A stretch of DNA of 64,000 nucleotides from Cytidiella melzeri (GCA_022592445.1 JABYQR010000083.1:1-64000), one strand, 5' to 3'; positions 32,037 through 48,877 are shown, counted from the stretch's first letter. Notes: a model not told the origin generated them from the sequence alone. Numbers and translations are program-made.

Positions 32037-33688
32037 ATGCCAGCTTCACAAGCCTACAGAGACTCCTCTTCTTTGTATCCCGGACCGCAGAACCTGCCCC
32101 GCTGGCGGTCTCACGCCAAAGACTTTTCAAGACGTCCGCAGCTCGTCAAGCAAGTCACCTACCTGGCCATCGTCCTTGCCTTCATCCTTCCCATCTGGCT
32201 TTATACTCATGGGCGTGTGGACACCTCTACTACTCAGCTCACGGTTGAACAGCCTCCAGAGGTTATCTCCCCGCCCATAGCTTTCGATGTCCACAATGTT
32301 ATTCCCCACTACGGCCACAACTCACACCACGCAAACATACACATACCGTCAGCTCCTCCTCCCGAGAGCATCGCAGCGACTTCAAGCCCTTTATCTTCTT
32401 TCCAAGCTCTACCTGATCCTGTAACCTTTGCATTCGTCATGTGGCAGGAGTCATCCGCCACAGAGGGTGCTCTGTTGATCAAGGTACGCCTCAATGAACT
32501 ACGTCCTTGTTGCGTGCTTACACGTACCTGTGCAAGTCCATCTTGATGTACGCATCTGGCCCTGTACACATACACATCATATGTGATGACTCTGCTCGAG
32601 TCTTAATTAAGACCCGTCTTGAACGGCTAAAACGTCCCTACTACGAGATTGCCGTCTTCTTTCATGTTCTCCCATGGCAATCAATACAAGACCGACTGGA
32701 TCGAGAGGGTAGCATCTGGAGCTCCCACTCTGCCGGCGCAGGTACGTTGATCATACAAGCTAGTGCGGTGATATTGATACCTACTATCTATCACACAGCC
32801 GGTCTGTTGAAGCTCTTCATACACGAAATACTGCCCGCGACAGTGGAGAAAGCCATCTACGTCGACACCGACGCTTTCTTCATCAGCAACCCACTCCTGC
32901 TTTGGCAGCAGTTTGACAAACTCAAAGCAGACACAGCCATCGCCATGCCCTCCCATCCGAACCTCGGCTCTCCGGAATGGTACAACGCAGATCGTATCTG
33001 CTCCTGTGTCATCCTCCTCAACCTCGAAAAGCTTCGCAGCATTCGCCTGATTGATTCGGAAATATATCGACAAGCGAACGATGGCATTGAGGCCATGTCC
33101 CCTCCTGCATTCCGTGCCATGTTTGGTGAGGTTGATCCCAAGACGGGACATTACGAGAACATTGCGCTCGGGGACCAGAGCTATTGGTGGTCGATCATCA
33201 GCTATCGACCAGAACTGTATGAGCACTTGAGCTACGACTGGGAGATTTCCAGCTGCCTCGTGAACACATACAATACTGCCCTGGGCGACGACATGACGAC
33301 GGAAGAAGAAGAGATAATGTCACTGATGCATACACCTGGCACACCCCACGAAGGTACACTTGTCATACCCAAGCTCCTGCACTTGTACGTCCCATATCTG
33401 TTTGCTTTCCCGTAGTGACCCAACCATATTGAATATTATGGCTGGAATAGTAACTGTATACCCACCGACCTGTATTATGATTGGCCTGGCTGGTCTGACC
33501 CCTCCGAGCCCCTCAACCAACACTGGGGTCCCGCCGTCCGATACCACCAAAACTACAAATGGATCTGGTTGAACCGTGCCACTGGTGGCAGCAGCAGTCA
33601 ACCTGCCAATATGACAATAGAGACAGTCGAACCCGTGTTATTCGCTGACCAGTTGTACCTTTACAAGCAGCAGGCCCAATCAATTTAG
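32037..33688 (+). CDS. Glycosyltransferase family 8, type II membrane protein
   Basis: Predicted Golgi retaining glycosyltransferase. A short cytosolic N-terminus is followed by one transmembrane anchor (about 39-60, QVTYLAIVLAFILPIWLYTH) and a Pro/Ser-rich stem. The GT8 domain starts PVTFAFVMWQESSATEGALL and continues after intron 1 with ILMYASGPVHIHIICDD, then KAIYVDTDAFFISNPLLLWQ carrying the DxD (DTD) metal/nucleotide-sugar motif. CSCVILLNLEKLRSI, ENIALGDQSYWWSIISYRPE, the LHFNCIPTDLYYDWPGW segment and NYKWIWLNRA follow. The pattern resembles the GXYLT/LARGE-type branch; donor and acceptor sugars cannot be told from sequence. About five exons, roughly 470 residues. Confidence 0.82.
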
Positions 33689-33935
33689 TGTCCGATGCTG
33701 TCAACTATCCTCTGTAAACACTCACTAATATGAATAATGCTGGCGTTCTGTTTAATTCCGTCATAGGCCTCCCAAGGGTTCTAATGTTGAGTATATAGAC
33801 GAAATATTCATCTGAGTTGACCAATAGGCGCCATCCGGAGCGACCAACGACGCGACTGCGTTCAATTGCAGCCATCACTACTCACTAGTACTCACTTCTT
33901 GCCAACCCCTCCGCTACCCGCTCTCTCTGTGCACG

Positions 33936-34635
33936 ATGGGCGCAGGCCAGTCCAAGTCAGGGTCTGACGAAAAGATCTTCTACTCAGAGACACCCATTCA
34001 GGTGCGAGTATTGCTCCATAGTTCGTATGCCCATGCCAATACCCCCTCAGTTCGGCGAGCACGTCGTGAACCACCTCACAGACAACGCTGCCTCGCCCAT
34101 TCCTAGTCCTGAACGCCAGTCGACAATAGATGCTCAAATCAGGTCTCGCATACAAGCGGAGCTCGAGCACTTGCGCCAGCAAGAAGAGGAGGTGAAGGAG
34201 GCAATCGAACGTGCACTGGAGAAGGAGAACCTTGACCGCGAGACCGCGATGGCTGGCCAGGAGGAGGGTAGCGAGGCAGGGAGCGTGCGTAACAGCGCAG
34301 TGCTGTTGGGTGATTTGGAGGAGCTGAGGACAAAGGTAGAGAGGTTCCATTCTAGACAGGCGTTGAGCGAGTTCCCCGAGGTGCAGGCCGCAAGCGAGGC
34401 AGTCGTGTCGTGCTACAAGTGAGTGACAAGCACTTTTCACATTGGTGGGTTCCGTCAGCTGAACGGGATGCTTGGCGTAGGTCACATCCCTCGACGACTC
34501 TAGAGTGCTGGAGAGAAGTTAACCAGTTCAAGAACGCCGTCACTCAGGTAGAACAGGTATTGCCCAATCCCCTCGACACCAGGCAGACATCTCTAAGCTT
34601 GTTTACAGCATTACATAGATTCCCTACGCGCATGA
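33936..34635 (+). CDS. MIC19: MICOS subunit Mic19 (CHCHD3 family)
   Basis: Inner-membrane-associated MICOS component that helps hold crista junctions, facing the intermembrane space. The N-terminus MGAGQSKSG fits N-myristoylation. It is followed by KIFYSETPIQFGEHVVNHLT, a long coiled coil (about 50-130, IRSRIQAELEHLRQQEEEVK) and a CHCH-like C-terminus. That C-terminus has the Cys pair CYKSHPSTTLEC (CX10C spacing) then WREVNQFKNAVTQVEQ, ending HYIDSLRA after the last intron. Four exons and about 165 residues; the length fits fungal Mic19. The start is set by the myristoylation signal. Confidence 0.87.
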
Positions 34636-34843
34636 GACATATGTCTGTGTGCCAATTACATCGCATGCCGTCCCATACTAAACAAAAGAAAATAAGAAAG
34701 CAAGAATGCACATCGGTAAGTGTCCGTTAGCAGATAGTCGCCTAGTAGTACACAGTACATCACCAAGGTCGTGAGTTCGTGGCGTCGTAGTCCGCAGGGT
34801 TCGTATAAGCCATTCACACAACTTACACCCTTCTGTTTCCTCT

Positions 34844-35953
34844 CTACCTTGCAACATACCCTTCCGCCGGCGAATCCAGGCCATCCGCATGCTGAAGATA
34901 TTCTGAGCCTGCACTGATATTTGACAAGCGGTTGTGCTCCTCGTAGACTCCGTCGAGGCTATATGCGCTCGGGGCAGCAGAGAGCCTGTCTACGAGAGGC
35001 CGCCGAGGATCTGGACGTCGAAGCGCAGCCAAGATCAAGCTCGGCGGGACGAGTTGTTGATGCTCCTCGACACTCTGCGTGGAATACATCGATAGACTGC
35101 TCGCTTTGGATGTTTTGTGCGTGAGCGGAGGTACTCTCAACCCTCCTGTCTGTGAAGGTAGCTCGGTATGTTGATCTGCATCCGAGTATTCGGGGGAAGG
35201 AGTTCGAGTTGGTGGAGGAGGGGGGTCCTCTGGTGGTGCTCGAGGTTGCGGGGCATCAGCAGCATGTTGTGCAAGAGGACTCGAGCGTGCTGGAGTGTGC
35301 AGCAGTCCACGGAATGCGGTCGACTTCAACGCAGGGACGTCCGCGGTGAAGTCTGATAGCAAGCGAGACAAAGTCGAGTAGGGTCAGATGAGCACACTGG
35401 TTGTTGTTGTCCACACGTACCATGGGCAGCATCCTTTTCCTTCTCGTCATCCATGTAGGACTTCACAGTTGAATTGTTCGACTCTGAAGAGCTCGACGAG
35501 AATTTGACTGTCCTCCCTGCCTGTAGTGCTGGAGGGCTGCCCGGTGTGTAGGAATTGTGCCCTTTCTGTAAAGCTGCTGCCGCATTGCGCCTTGTGTTCT
35601 CCCTCAGATTCAAGAACGCAAGCTACGCCAGTTTGTTAGCACAGTCCAACAGCCGATGCTGTGGATCAGAGGGCATATTGACGGTCTCTTACCATTTCGT
35701 TTCTCTTCTCTTCCTCCTTCTGCTTGATGGCTTTCCCCCAATAGTGCCATACGAGCACTGCTATGATGGCCAGCAGCACGCCTCCCAGTACGCCTCCGAC
35801 GATTGGCCCAATGAGTGTGGTGCTGCCAGAGCTATGCGAGCTCGAGTCTGTGGCTGGGACATTTGTTGGACTGGTAAACACTGTGGTAGTCGACACCGCT
35901 GCGAGGATCTGTGTCGATGGCGAGGGATTCAGAGTTTCAGTCGAAGGAAGCAT
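34844..35953 (-). CDS. Single-pass membrane protein, Skg6/Mid2-like layout
   Basis: Function not recognised. Three exons. The N-terminal segment (1-48) is Ser/Thr-rich (PSTQILAAVSTTTVFTSPTN, DSSSHSSGSTT), suggesting O-glycosylation. It leads into a Gly-rich transmembrane helix at about 49-70 (IGPIVGGVLGGVLLAIIAVL) and a basic juxtamembrane stretch (HYWGKAIKQKEEEKRNE). The cytosolic part is disordered and Pro/Ser-rich (APPEDPPPPPTRTPSPEY). Such proteins in fungi are often wall sensors or polarity factors, but this is inference. No classic signal peptide is seen at the chosen start (35953), so an upstream exon in 35954-36130 could be missing. Confidence 0.65.
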
Positions 35954-36314
35954 AGCCTATGCGAGGGCTAGCAGAGCAAGATAATGTTGAGCAGAAGAGG
36001 TGGCGAGGGTGGGGATCAATGGCCGCAGAGGAGGTCGGGGACAAACCTGCCTCGTGCCCTCCCTCTCTGGAGGGTTCTCCACGCGCAGTCTCGAGTTTTC
36101 CAAGCCTTGGCCACTGCTCCCCGTCCAACGATTCTTCAACGAGGATCAGCCGAGACAGGTATTGTCTTCAGTGAGCACAAAGGTACAATCACCCGTAAGC
36201 TCTGCCGTCCCACGAACACCTCTCCGGCCAACGGTTACTCACACAACCCGTTCACAGCAGCGCACGGCACACAGAAAAATAATATACGCTAGATATCCAT
36301 ACACATTCGTAGTC
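35954..36314. other. Intergenic region between two minus-strand genes
   Basis: Upstream flank of the membrane-protein gene and 3' flank of CDC5. It may hold a missed first exon of the membrane protein encoding a signal peptide; no clear one was identified. Confidence 0.4.
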
Positions 36315-39280
<2,966 letters not shown>

Positions 39281-41971
39281 GGTATATGAGCCACGACTTG
39301 AGACGGTTGTGGCGGTCGGGGTCGTCGACGAACGACCGCAGGACTTTCGGTCACTGTGATATTTGGCGCTGGCATGTGGGAGTTGATTAGTCAGCGCGAG
39401 GGAGTCGTTTAGCGCCGTCATCGACGTTGGACGTTGGACGTCAATGTGGCCACGACAAGCAAGAGTAAAATATGGACTGAAACCGCTATTGCGAGTGTCA
39501 ACACTAGCTCATGTCTTGGTGGGTTGATTTCTTTCTCGAGCAACGTATGCCTCGCAGACGCATAATTATCATTTGCTCAGATATACTGCAGCACCCGCGG
39601 CCGCGTGCATGTACTCAAGCTCTACCCCACCAGTCAGTAGCACGGGGCTGCCACTTGGTGTTTGACTCAACCCCTCATCCCGTCAATGCAAGGGCGCGCC
39701 CTTTGGTAACGGACGACACTTTCCCTCGTATAGAAATGCTTACATCCGCGTTGCTGGCCATGTCCTCAACGCTGCAGTGCCACCGTGAGACCGCCCGAAC
39801 ATCGTGGACAGGCGAATCTCTGATATATACAGGTACGGGCGTACGACTATCGCAACATTTTCTTATTGTGCTCGCATTGAGTAGACATAGGCAACAATAT
39901 CAGACGGCGTTCCGCCTGCCAAAGGCGCACAGTTTCTGACATTTCCCGCCACACAACTTACACCAGCTTCGCAAATGCCAAGCTTCGAGGCCACAGCCCA
40001 CCTCCAGATCCGACACCTCATGTTTACTATTCGCACCGAATCGTGTCACGCTAACCGAGATGTCACAGACACAGCCCATAACAAGCCGCTTATCCAGGCG
40101 GAGGATGTCATGCTCGCCGAGCTCGGTAGACAGCTGAGCGGACTGTCGCGTTGTTGTTGGTAAGGTACAAGCCTGCTGCACTCTCCGGGTACGCTACGTC
40201 AGAGAAGCAGCCAGGCTTGTAATCTCCGTGAACCCTGGTAATATTCTGACTTACCCAGGTCCGTCCGTGTATGAACACTCCCTCCGACCTGTTTGTTAAC
40301 CCTCTATGCAAGTCATGTCCGCATTCCATGGGCGACTACGTAAGCTGGAGGCATCGCGATACCCTAATAAATGTTTATCTTTCATCTGTATATTCAGAAT
40401 TCAGCTTTTCCCCCACGAAGTAGCGAAGATCGCAAACTTACACGCACACTAGGGAGCACAGAAGTCACCGGACCTCGACAGAGTGTTCTTCTAGGTCGCC
40501 GTGCACAGAAGAAGATGGTGACCTGCAGCCGCATGTACGGACACGATGCAGGTAAGTTTGATTACAGATACTAGTTGCTGCTGCTGATATAAGTGAGTTT
40601 AAAAGGAAAAACTTAGTTCCCGGAGTACCGGTGCAGTGTCCGACCTGGTATCCGTGTCCGCACTCGTCGTGTTGCGCCCGGCTGGCTCCCGTCCAGCTGG
40701 GAACTCCAGGACATTGTGGCTGACACAGCGTGTACGTTCATTGTCCCAGGAGCCAGCGTTGTCCCTACATTGCTGTCGCTGATGCATACTCAAGGTCCTC
40801 TCGTAGGGTGACTCGTAGGTGCGCCGCATCGTTGTTTGCGTCGTTGTTGACGCCGCTTTGCCTAGTCAATGTCGCTCGCAACTGCCGAGCAGTGGTTGGG
40901 AAGTAGAATCGTCGCGAACGTACACCTGTGGGAAGTTCCGTTACTGATCCTGCGCCACATTTGCGATTTCAGCGGACCCGCAAGCCGTCTGGAGGACTGA
41001 TCAGCGTGCGTCCGTATGAGGATAATACGACAATGCACAGCGTAGCGTGGTTTGGCAATCAAGCTTGGCGGACTTGCTTTTGAAACAGCGATGTATGTGA
41101 CGGAACATTTACTCGCTTTCTGTAACTAGCTTCTGTATTGACGAAATCTCTATTTTCGATTGCCTGCAGGGTGAGGATTGTGCGAGTCCTGCCGGTGGCC
41201 CGAATTCTAGATACGGGGGGCAGCACTCTCCCGGCAGCTGCTTACCGCGCTGTCTGCACCAGCCTGAATGTACATGTCTCACTGGTGGGTCAATAATTAT
41301 GATGGCTGCAGGCAATTATGCGGATGGTTTGTGGTGGTACTTGAAGGCCGTGAAGCTCTGCTTCAACGCGGATCGGAGGTGTGCTAACCGTTGTATACAT
41401 GTCCCTTGTCTCACAGCTCACCGAATGTTGATACTAGACAGGGACAGTCTCAGTGAGATGTATCAGAGTGCGTGAACTGCGAACTTTGTCGGGCTCGTTC
41501 AACGACCACAGCGGCCGGAAAACATCAGAACACCGTGGAGACACCGGCCCTCGGTAACTACTCCATTTATTGTCACATCAGATGTCACATTTGCCCCGGT
41601 CTACTAGTTGCGTGACAGAAGCATGGAAAAAGTCCTGCATTTGGGTCGAGCGAGGGAAATGACCGGATTGCCCTGTCACGGGGGGCGTGACGGTGCCCGG
41701 CTGATTGCCGTATGGGTGCTGGCCTATCGCCGCTTTCTCGCCCTTCCCTCTCCTCTCAACATCTCTCCCTCTTCGCTCTTCATCCACCACCATCTTCCCC
41801 CCGAGTCCAACGACGACGCGAACGCCCCGACGCTTCTTCCATCGTCGTCGAACGCCGTCTCTGGAGGCTCATATCGTCAACAATCCTCCGCGAGCAACCC
41901 CGGCAGTCAATCTAGTCCCGGCCACCACACTTGATTACCGTGCTGTAATATAACACAACACCGAAGCAATC
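39281..41971. other. Gene-poor 2.7-kb region upstream of the Zn2Cys6 gene
   Basis: No reading frame with recognisable motifs. The longest (plus 39511-39939) has no domain and no credible codon pattern. The last 250 bp are strongly pyrimidine-rich (around 41740-41800), as in promoters and leaders of highly regulated fungal genes. Small direct repeats such as gttggac occur near 39425. Likely contents are the CDC5 promoter and a long regulatory or 5' leader region, perhaps with leader introns or a non-coding RNA; none of this is proven. Confidence 0.45.
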
Positions 41972-44900
41972 ATGGATGCATCGCAGGCTGGTCAATCCGC
42001 CGTCGATATAAAAATGTCCGCAGATCTTGGCAAGGCTGGGTGCGCTGTTCGCTTTTGTCCCATTGTCCACGTTCCTCACCACGTGTAACAACAGCAAAGC
42101 ACCCGTTGTGAGAGGTGCTAGGGCATGCACCGTGTGCCGTCTCGCAAAGGTACCTTTATCTTCCTGTGTTACCACTCCTCTACTGATTTCGTGATATCGT
42201 ACAAGATGAAATGCGTCGGGGCAGAAGATGGACAGCCATGTCAGCGGTGCAAACGCTCGGGTGCGGAGTGAGTGCCGCCATTAGCCTACTGTACTGTCTT
42301 GTATCAACTGGTGCCTTCAGATGCGTGTTTGAGAAGCATCGTCGTGGACGCAAACCAGGCTCAAAGTTAGCTCACTTCAGTTTGTCGCCGTCATTGACGG
42401 CTATCTAACTCTGATACTCGCAGGCTCTCTGAGGCGTCAAAGATGCTTCGTCGCCTGGAGAAGACTCTCAACAGCGCAAAAGTAAAATCCCAGTCTAACG
42501 ATACTCCGTTTTCCGCAGACTCCAGACCCAGTGATCGTTTTCCCAACAATGAATTGCCGCCGCTGAACCTCCCACCCGATTACGACTCGCCCGGATACTC
42601 TGGTAACAACGGTCGCTCCGGCCCCGATGACGACGATGATATCGACGCAGAAAAGGGCGACGATGGTTTATTCCCCGCAAAGCTCATACAGAAGGAGCGC
42701 AACTCGTCGTTCTTCAAGACAATCCTCAACCCAGAGCCTTACGAGCCAAGCGGATCGCGACCGACCTCTGAGCGTAGCTACTCGATGGATGCTCCCCGTC
42801 CGACAAGCCCCCCCGCTCCGCTGCCCAATTCTCCCCGCCCCAACAATGTCGTGACCATGCAAGGTCTTAGTGACCCTATCACTGCCGGCATCATTGACGA
42901 AGCGCACGCCGGTGTGCTATTGGACTTATTCTTCCTCCGGCTCAATCCTTTCGTCAACCTCTTCGATCCATCACTGCACACCATCAACTATGTGCGCTCA
43001 CGATGTCCTTTCCTCTTCACCACAATGATGATGGCCTGCTGCAAATTCTTCGACTCCGATCACTACGAGCAGGTGCAACAGCTTGCACAGGCCTTTGCCG
43101 TACGTGCGTTCGCGGAGAATTGGAGGCGTGTAGAGATTTGCCAAGCGTTTGCTTGCCTGGTATATTGGAAAGAGCCAGAAGATCAGCGCACCTGGACGTA
43201 CATAGGCTATGCGTGTCGGATGGCTGTCGAATTGGGTTTGAACCAATACGTGGGAAAGCGCGGGATTGACGAGACTGACATTCAATTGCTTGAACGTCGC
43301 AACCGGGAACGGACATACCTCGTCTTGTTCGTTCACGATCGAAGTCTCAGCACGCAGACAGGTCGTCAGTGGATGCTCCCAGAGTGCGAGCTTGTTAGAC
43401 ACTCGACTACGTGGCACGATGAGGGCGGATCGCCCATTCGACCGGAGGATGTGATCATCGCTGCTTTTGTCCAACTTCGTCGCATCGCTTCGGAGACCAC
43501 AGAGCTTCTGCAGCCTCACAGGAGCAACACTGGCCACCACGCCGACATGAACTACGACGTTATCCTGCGTAACTGCAATGGTAAATTGACGCAATGGGCC
43601 GAGACATGGGAGCATGAGATGCGAAGAGGTATGTATGTAGTTTGCGTGTTCTTGCTGCTCGGCGTTCTGGCGTTGTTGACTGTGTTCACTGATACACTTT
43701 CTCCTTAACCTTTATCTAGCTAACGGCGAAAAATTCCATTTTGCGTTCCTGAGCTTCTTCCGGCTATATGTCCGGCTGTTCTTGAACAGCTTTGGTATTC
43801 AGGCCTCCATGTCGTCAGTGAGTGTCTCTGTCTAGAATCTGAGTAGCCGTGCGTTATTCAACGGCGTCTTCTCTCGTAGACGACACGAACATCGCCTAGC
43901 CTCCAAGCGCTGTCGGCATGCTATACGAGCGCTTTGGACAATCTGCAGATTGTGACAAAGGAATTTGCTGCCATTTCTATGCTGGTAAGTGGTTCGATCA
44001 TGCATGAAACCCCTACTCATCTTACTGCCGTCAGCGCTACAGCCAGGACTCGATCACCACGATGACAGCGTACTCAGCTGTCTTTCTTTTGCGCGTGAGT
44101 CATGTCCGACTGCCGGTATTCATGCCGGGCACCAATCATTATAACCGCAGCTGCTTCGAAGCAACAACACTCTTGCCCAGTTGCACGAAGGCGCTACAGA
44201 CGAGATCTACAGCAATATTACGAAGACGGCTGAGGCATACCATGAAGCCTCGCTCTTGTCACCGACATCCAGCTCCTCGGTCGCTGCTCATGCACGGTTC
44301 CTTCGAGGTCTCGTAGCACAGGACATACTTCGTGCTAGGCAAAGTGAGAAAGAGAAGTATCAGCAACAGCAAAGCGCAAGATCACACGATACACGCTCAC
44401 ATGGTACGTTAATAAGGTCTACAGTGATACATCCACTTTGTCTTCTGATATCACTGCCTTAGCTCAATACACCGGGCGTCCTCCCCACTCCCAGGCTTCA
44501 CAATATCATCAGTCGATGCAAAGCCCTCCAGACCAGCATCAACCCTTCCCTTATTCGACCACGAACGGAACACCCCTCGCACCGCAGCATACTGCCGTAG
44601 CTCACTCCCATATGCGCGAGTTAGAGTATCCTCCGTCGGAGCAGCCGTCGCGTAGTGCCATCATCGCCGGATATGCTGCCTACTCTGGCGCGGCATCTCA
44701 CGCCCAAGTAACCCCCCACATGGCCCCGCAAGCCCTGTCACAGATGCAGCAGTCAGCACAGTTCTCACCCAGTGCACACTCATACCCGTCTTCGGAGTCC
44801 GATGCCAACTACTGGCGTATCATGTTCCGTGAACTCGGGTTTGGTGAAAGTGCTGATGGTGGCGCATATCCTAACATCAACGGGTATTCTTCCACGATGC

Positions 44901-45133
44901 CGGACATTGGTACGACTACCTCCAATGCCTCACGCATGAATGGAGCATACCAAGCTCATCAAGCGCAGGAGCCACACGTGTCATCTCATACTGGTAGTGT
45001 GAACGGACACAACCCATACAATGGGAACTATGCTCCTCATCCTACTAGGCATTATCAGCCATATCCGCAGCCATCGTACAGCGGGCATCCATCGCAGCAC
45101 CCGGGATACGGGGAGCTCGTTGGAGGGCGCTGA
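41972..45133 (+). CDS. Zn2Cys6 fungal transcription factor
   Basis: Nuclear DNA-binding regulator. The binuclear cluster near residue 40 reads ACTVCRLAKMKC, then GQPCQRCKRSGAECVF. Its spacing CX2CX6CX8CX2CX6C is complete, and the motif is spread over three small exons. A basic linker (EKHRRGRKPGSKLSEASKML) and a short coiled coil (RRLEKTLNSAKVK) follow for dimerisation. The middle is acidic/Ser-rich, then comes the fungal-specific factor domain: LLDLFFLRLNPFVNLFDPSL, CPFLFTTMMMACCKFFD, YIGYACRMAVELGLNQY, NRERTYLVLFVHDRS. The C-terminal third is rich in Gln, Ser, Pro, His and Tyr, typical of activation regions. Exon 1 (MDASQAGQSAVDIKMSADLG) joins the cluster exon by a gtgcgc donor near 42037. 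Targets are unknown. About 10 exons, roughly 880 residues. Confidence 0.88.
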
Positions 45134-45675
45134 TGATGTCTAGTGCGTCTGTTGTTCTAACGTTCGATTGCTTCGTTATCCACTTGTTTTGCCTCGCTTT
45201 CTCCTTGGACGCACACATAGCGTTGATTTTCTTGCACTTCATTTCCGCATACATGCTTCATGACCAGCTTCCTCTATAGTTTCATCCTTCCGCCTTCGTA
45301 TCGCACTGGATAACGTTCCTATGTCTATGTCCGGACCTCCCTTTCAACTAGATTTCGATTCGCGTTACTCGTTGCTCCGTCATTTTACATTTCACCCCTC
45401 GCTCTCCCTGCCATTTGCATCTGCTCCCATAATGTGTAATATTTACGCCTATAAGCAGTACTTACTCCCTGTAGTCAGTCAGTCGGTCTGTCCTGCAGTT
45501 GTACAACATGTCTATAATCTTTCGCAGACTACGCTAGTTGTTACCGACGTACGCTTGATCCTTTGTAATGATACATTTTCGTATAGTATCCTTGACTCGC
45601 ACTGCCTTGCATGACTTAGTTGGTTTATCAACAAGTTACAGCATATATTGTCGAGATGACCCTAGACGAGAAGCA
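45134..45675. other. Intergenic, convergent 3' ends
   Basis: 3' flanks of the Zn2Cys6 gene and of the Nup37-like gene. T-rich and pyrimidine-rich stretches; no coding or RNA feature was recognised. Confidence 0.45.
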
Positions 45676-47109
45676 CTACGACTCGACACCTATGTTGAAA
45701 ATAACGACATCTCTCCCAGCAGCAGCGGCGATCCGTGGTATACCCCTTTCAGCAATGAAATCAAAGTCACGCACGTACAACGGCCGTGATGCGACGGTGA
45801 AAGTCGTCGGTTGGGCAAGGATGTGGCCGGTGTTGTGTACATTGATGTTGGCGCCTTTGAGAGGAGAATTGGTGCTGACTGCGAAGTACTCGTGGTGAGT
45901 TGGGCACCAGCTTCGTTCCCCCATACGATGTGAGTTTCAGGGAGACTAATTCGAAAGTCAATACTACAAGGACATACCGAAATTTTGTCCCTCCTTCTGG
46001 GAAGGATGAGCCAGTAACAGCAGGCTTGCCGCCCTGGAGTTTCGAAATGTCCCACAGAGAGAATTTGGTGCCGTACACTGCTCCGATACTGCATGTGCGT
46101 AACGTCAATATGCAATCTTACGAGAAAACATCGGAACGTACATACATGTCGACTGAATCTCTTCTCCATGCCACGCATCCTCCCCAACGCGCCGACGAGC
46201 CAGAAATCGAGTCTGCCAAAGCCCTTGGCTCCACAAGCTCAATCACACTGGAGTTTCTCCAGCTCACTTGCTCGTTCTCGTCAGGATCGGAACGCCAGTC
46301 CGTCAAAAAGATAGAGCCGCGGGAGTCAGCTATCAGGAACTCTCTGCTGGTTGTGGGATGTGAGCAGACGGTTGTCAGCGGATGGGGAAAGCCAATCACG
46401 TAGGCCGTGGGCTGTGAGCGTGGTGGCGGGTCTTCGGGATCTTGGGATGCGCCGGGAAAGTTGGTTTCGCGGGTGCGCATGCCTGGGACGGCTGGGAAGA
46501 GGTCCCAGACCATGAGCATTTTGTCGTCTTCAAAGGCATGAGTCATCAAAACTCAGTGAAATACCGGGGGGTGTATACTCACCGGATACAGTAGCAACAT
46601 ATCTCCAGCTATCTTGGGACTGTCCTCCGCAGAATGCCATGTCGTTGACTTTGCCGTGGTGTCCACTAAGCCCGCCGCCGAAGGGAAAGATCATCTCAGA
46701 GTCGTCATGGGACTTTGTGAGATGGAACAGGCCGAAATGGGCACCTGCAGCAGCCAACCTTATAAAACACAACGAGTCAAGTCTAATAACGCGTCCCCAG
46801 TGCAGCTACTACGCTAACTTACTCGATTGACCACTCGTCAGCAGAGGACGGGGAGGTGCATCGCGAAGACCACGCAATGGCTGTGATCCTGCATCCCAGG
46901 TGGAAGTTTGCGATGACCTTGCACGACGTCGGAGTCTACCTGACAGAAACAAGTTCAAAAGACTGAAGGATGAGTGAAACAGTGGCACGACATACGGTAA
47001 GTAACACTTGCACCGAGTGCATTCCGCCTATTGCGACGAGGTCCGAGGCATCGTCGTGGTTCGCGCGCACGACCTGTATGTCTGAGCCATGGCTATGTCT
47101 GATATCCAT
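45676..47109 (-). CDS. WD40 nucleoporin, Nup37-like
   Basis: Predicted beta-propeller subunit of the Nup107-160 (Y) complex of the nuclear pore. Starts MDIRHSHGSDIQVVRANHDD and SDLVAIGGMHSVQVLL. After an intron come CKVIANFHLGCRITAIAWS, LAAAGAHFGLFHLTKSHDDS, LSGHHGKVNDMAFCGGQ, WRYVATVSDDKMLMVWDL, TTVCSHPTTSREFLIADSRG, WGGCVAWRRDSVD, IGAVYGTKFSLWDIS and WCPTHHEYFAVSTNSP. It ends GRDVVIFNIGVES. Blades with HxxxVxDMxF and VATVSDDKMLMVWDL are clear WD repeats. The Nup37 assignment rests on the TVCSHP/LIADSRG blade pattern and size, so a different seven-blade WD40 protein is possible. About six exons, roughly 350 residues. Confidence 0.68.
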
Positions 47110-47238
47110 CGCTGTTGTTGCTTGGCAGAGGATGGTGGTGGTTGGGTGCAGAAGAAACGAGGACGAACAGACGCGATGGTTAAGATTCGGCCTTTGCCAG
47201 TGTACTTGATTACGCTCGTCGTCGCTCGACTGGATGGC

Positions 47239-47445
47239 ATGTCTCCTCGACCTCGAACTAACAAGTATCTCATCCCAGCATCCTTCGTGGGCATCTCTCT
47301 GCTCTCATACGGTGTATTCTTTCTTCTTCTGAAGCACAGACAGAACACGTATCCTGCCTCTGCTCAGCCCAGACAACGCGACTCTCCCTTTATACCATCT
47401 GTGCACCCAGAAGAGCTGCCCGACAGTGCCCAAAGGAAGCTGTAG
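47239..47445 (+). CDS. Small single-pass membrane protein ORF upstream of URA6
   Basis: 68 codons, uninterrupted. The N-terminus is basic (MSPRPRTNKYL), followed by one hydrophobic helix (about 13-33, IPASFVGISLLSYGVFFLLL), a basic flank (KHRQNTY) and a short Pro-rich tail. This layout suits small inner-mitochondrial-membrane proteins, but no family was recognised. An in-frame extension to about 47173 exists. The stop is only 27 bp before the URA6 ATG, leaving no room for separate terminator and promoter elements. It may be an upstream cistron of a bicistronic mRNA, or a chance ORF. Confidence 0.45.
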   Translation: MSPRPRTNKYLIPASFVGISLLSYGVFFLLLKHRQNTYPASAQPRQRDSPFIPSVHPEELPDSAQRKL

Positions 47446-47472
47446 GCTGATAGGACCTGTAACGAGCTCAAT

Positions 47473-48464
<992 letters not shown>

Positions 48465-48877
48465 TTCCGTCGCATTGCAAACTTGTTGGTTGGAGGCGGA
48501 TATACCAAGTACACTCTATACACGAATGAAAGAAGAATTTTTCTAGGGATTATCCGCTGCAGCTGCAGTCTCAACAAACTACACGATATGAAGTACAATG
48601 TCCTCCGATCTTCTACTAATGATAATCCAATATTCATACACAGGGCTTTCTTCAGCAGACTTTCCACTGTACGCATGCAATAGATTCTAGATTCAAATGT
48701 ACGCCGCCAATCTATATCCCTCCATTGTGATCATCGCCTTGCACGTCGCCTTTCCCCGACGATCGACGTGTAGGATCTCGCCGTCCACACATACAAGATG
48801 AGCTTGTTCGTCTTTCTCGTGCTATCAGGGATTCAACACATCAGGGATCCCGTCATCAGCTTAAAGAGAAAGACAGG
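48465..48877. other. Intergenic, convergent 3' ends of URA6 and the lipid kinase gene
   Basis: 413 bp with no recognised feature. An A/T-rich part around 48520-48670 probably holds the 3' UTRs and polyadenylation signals. Confidence 0.45.

Noticed and set aside
39511..39939. 142-codon ORF in the gene-poor region
   Set aside because: No domain, no splice context and no coding-like composition.
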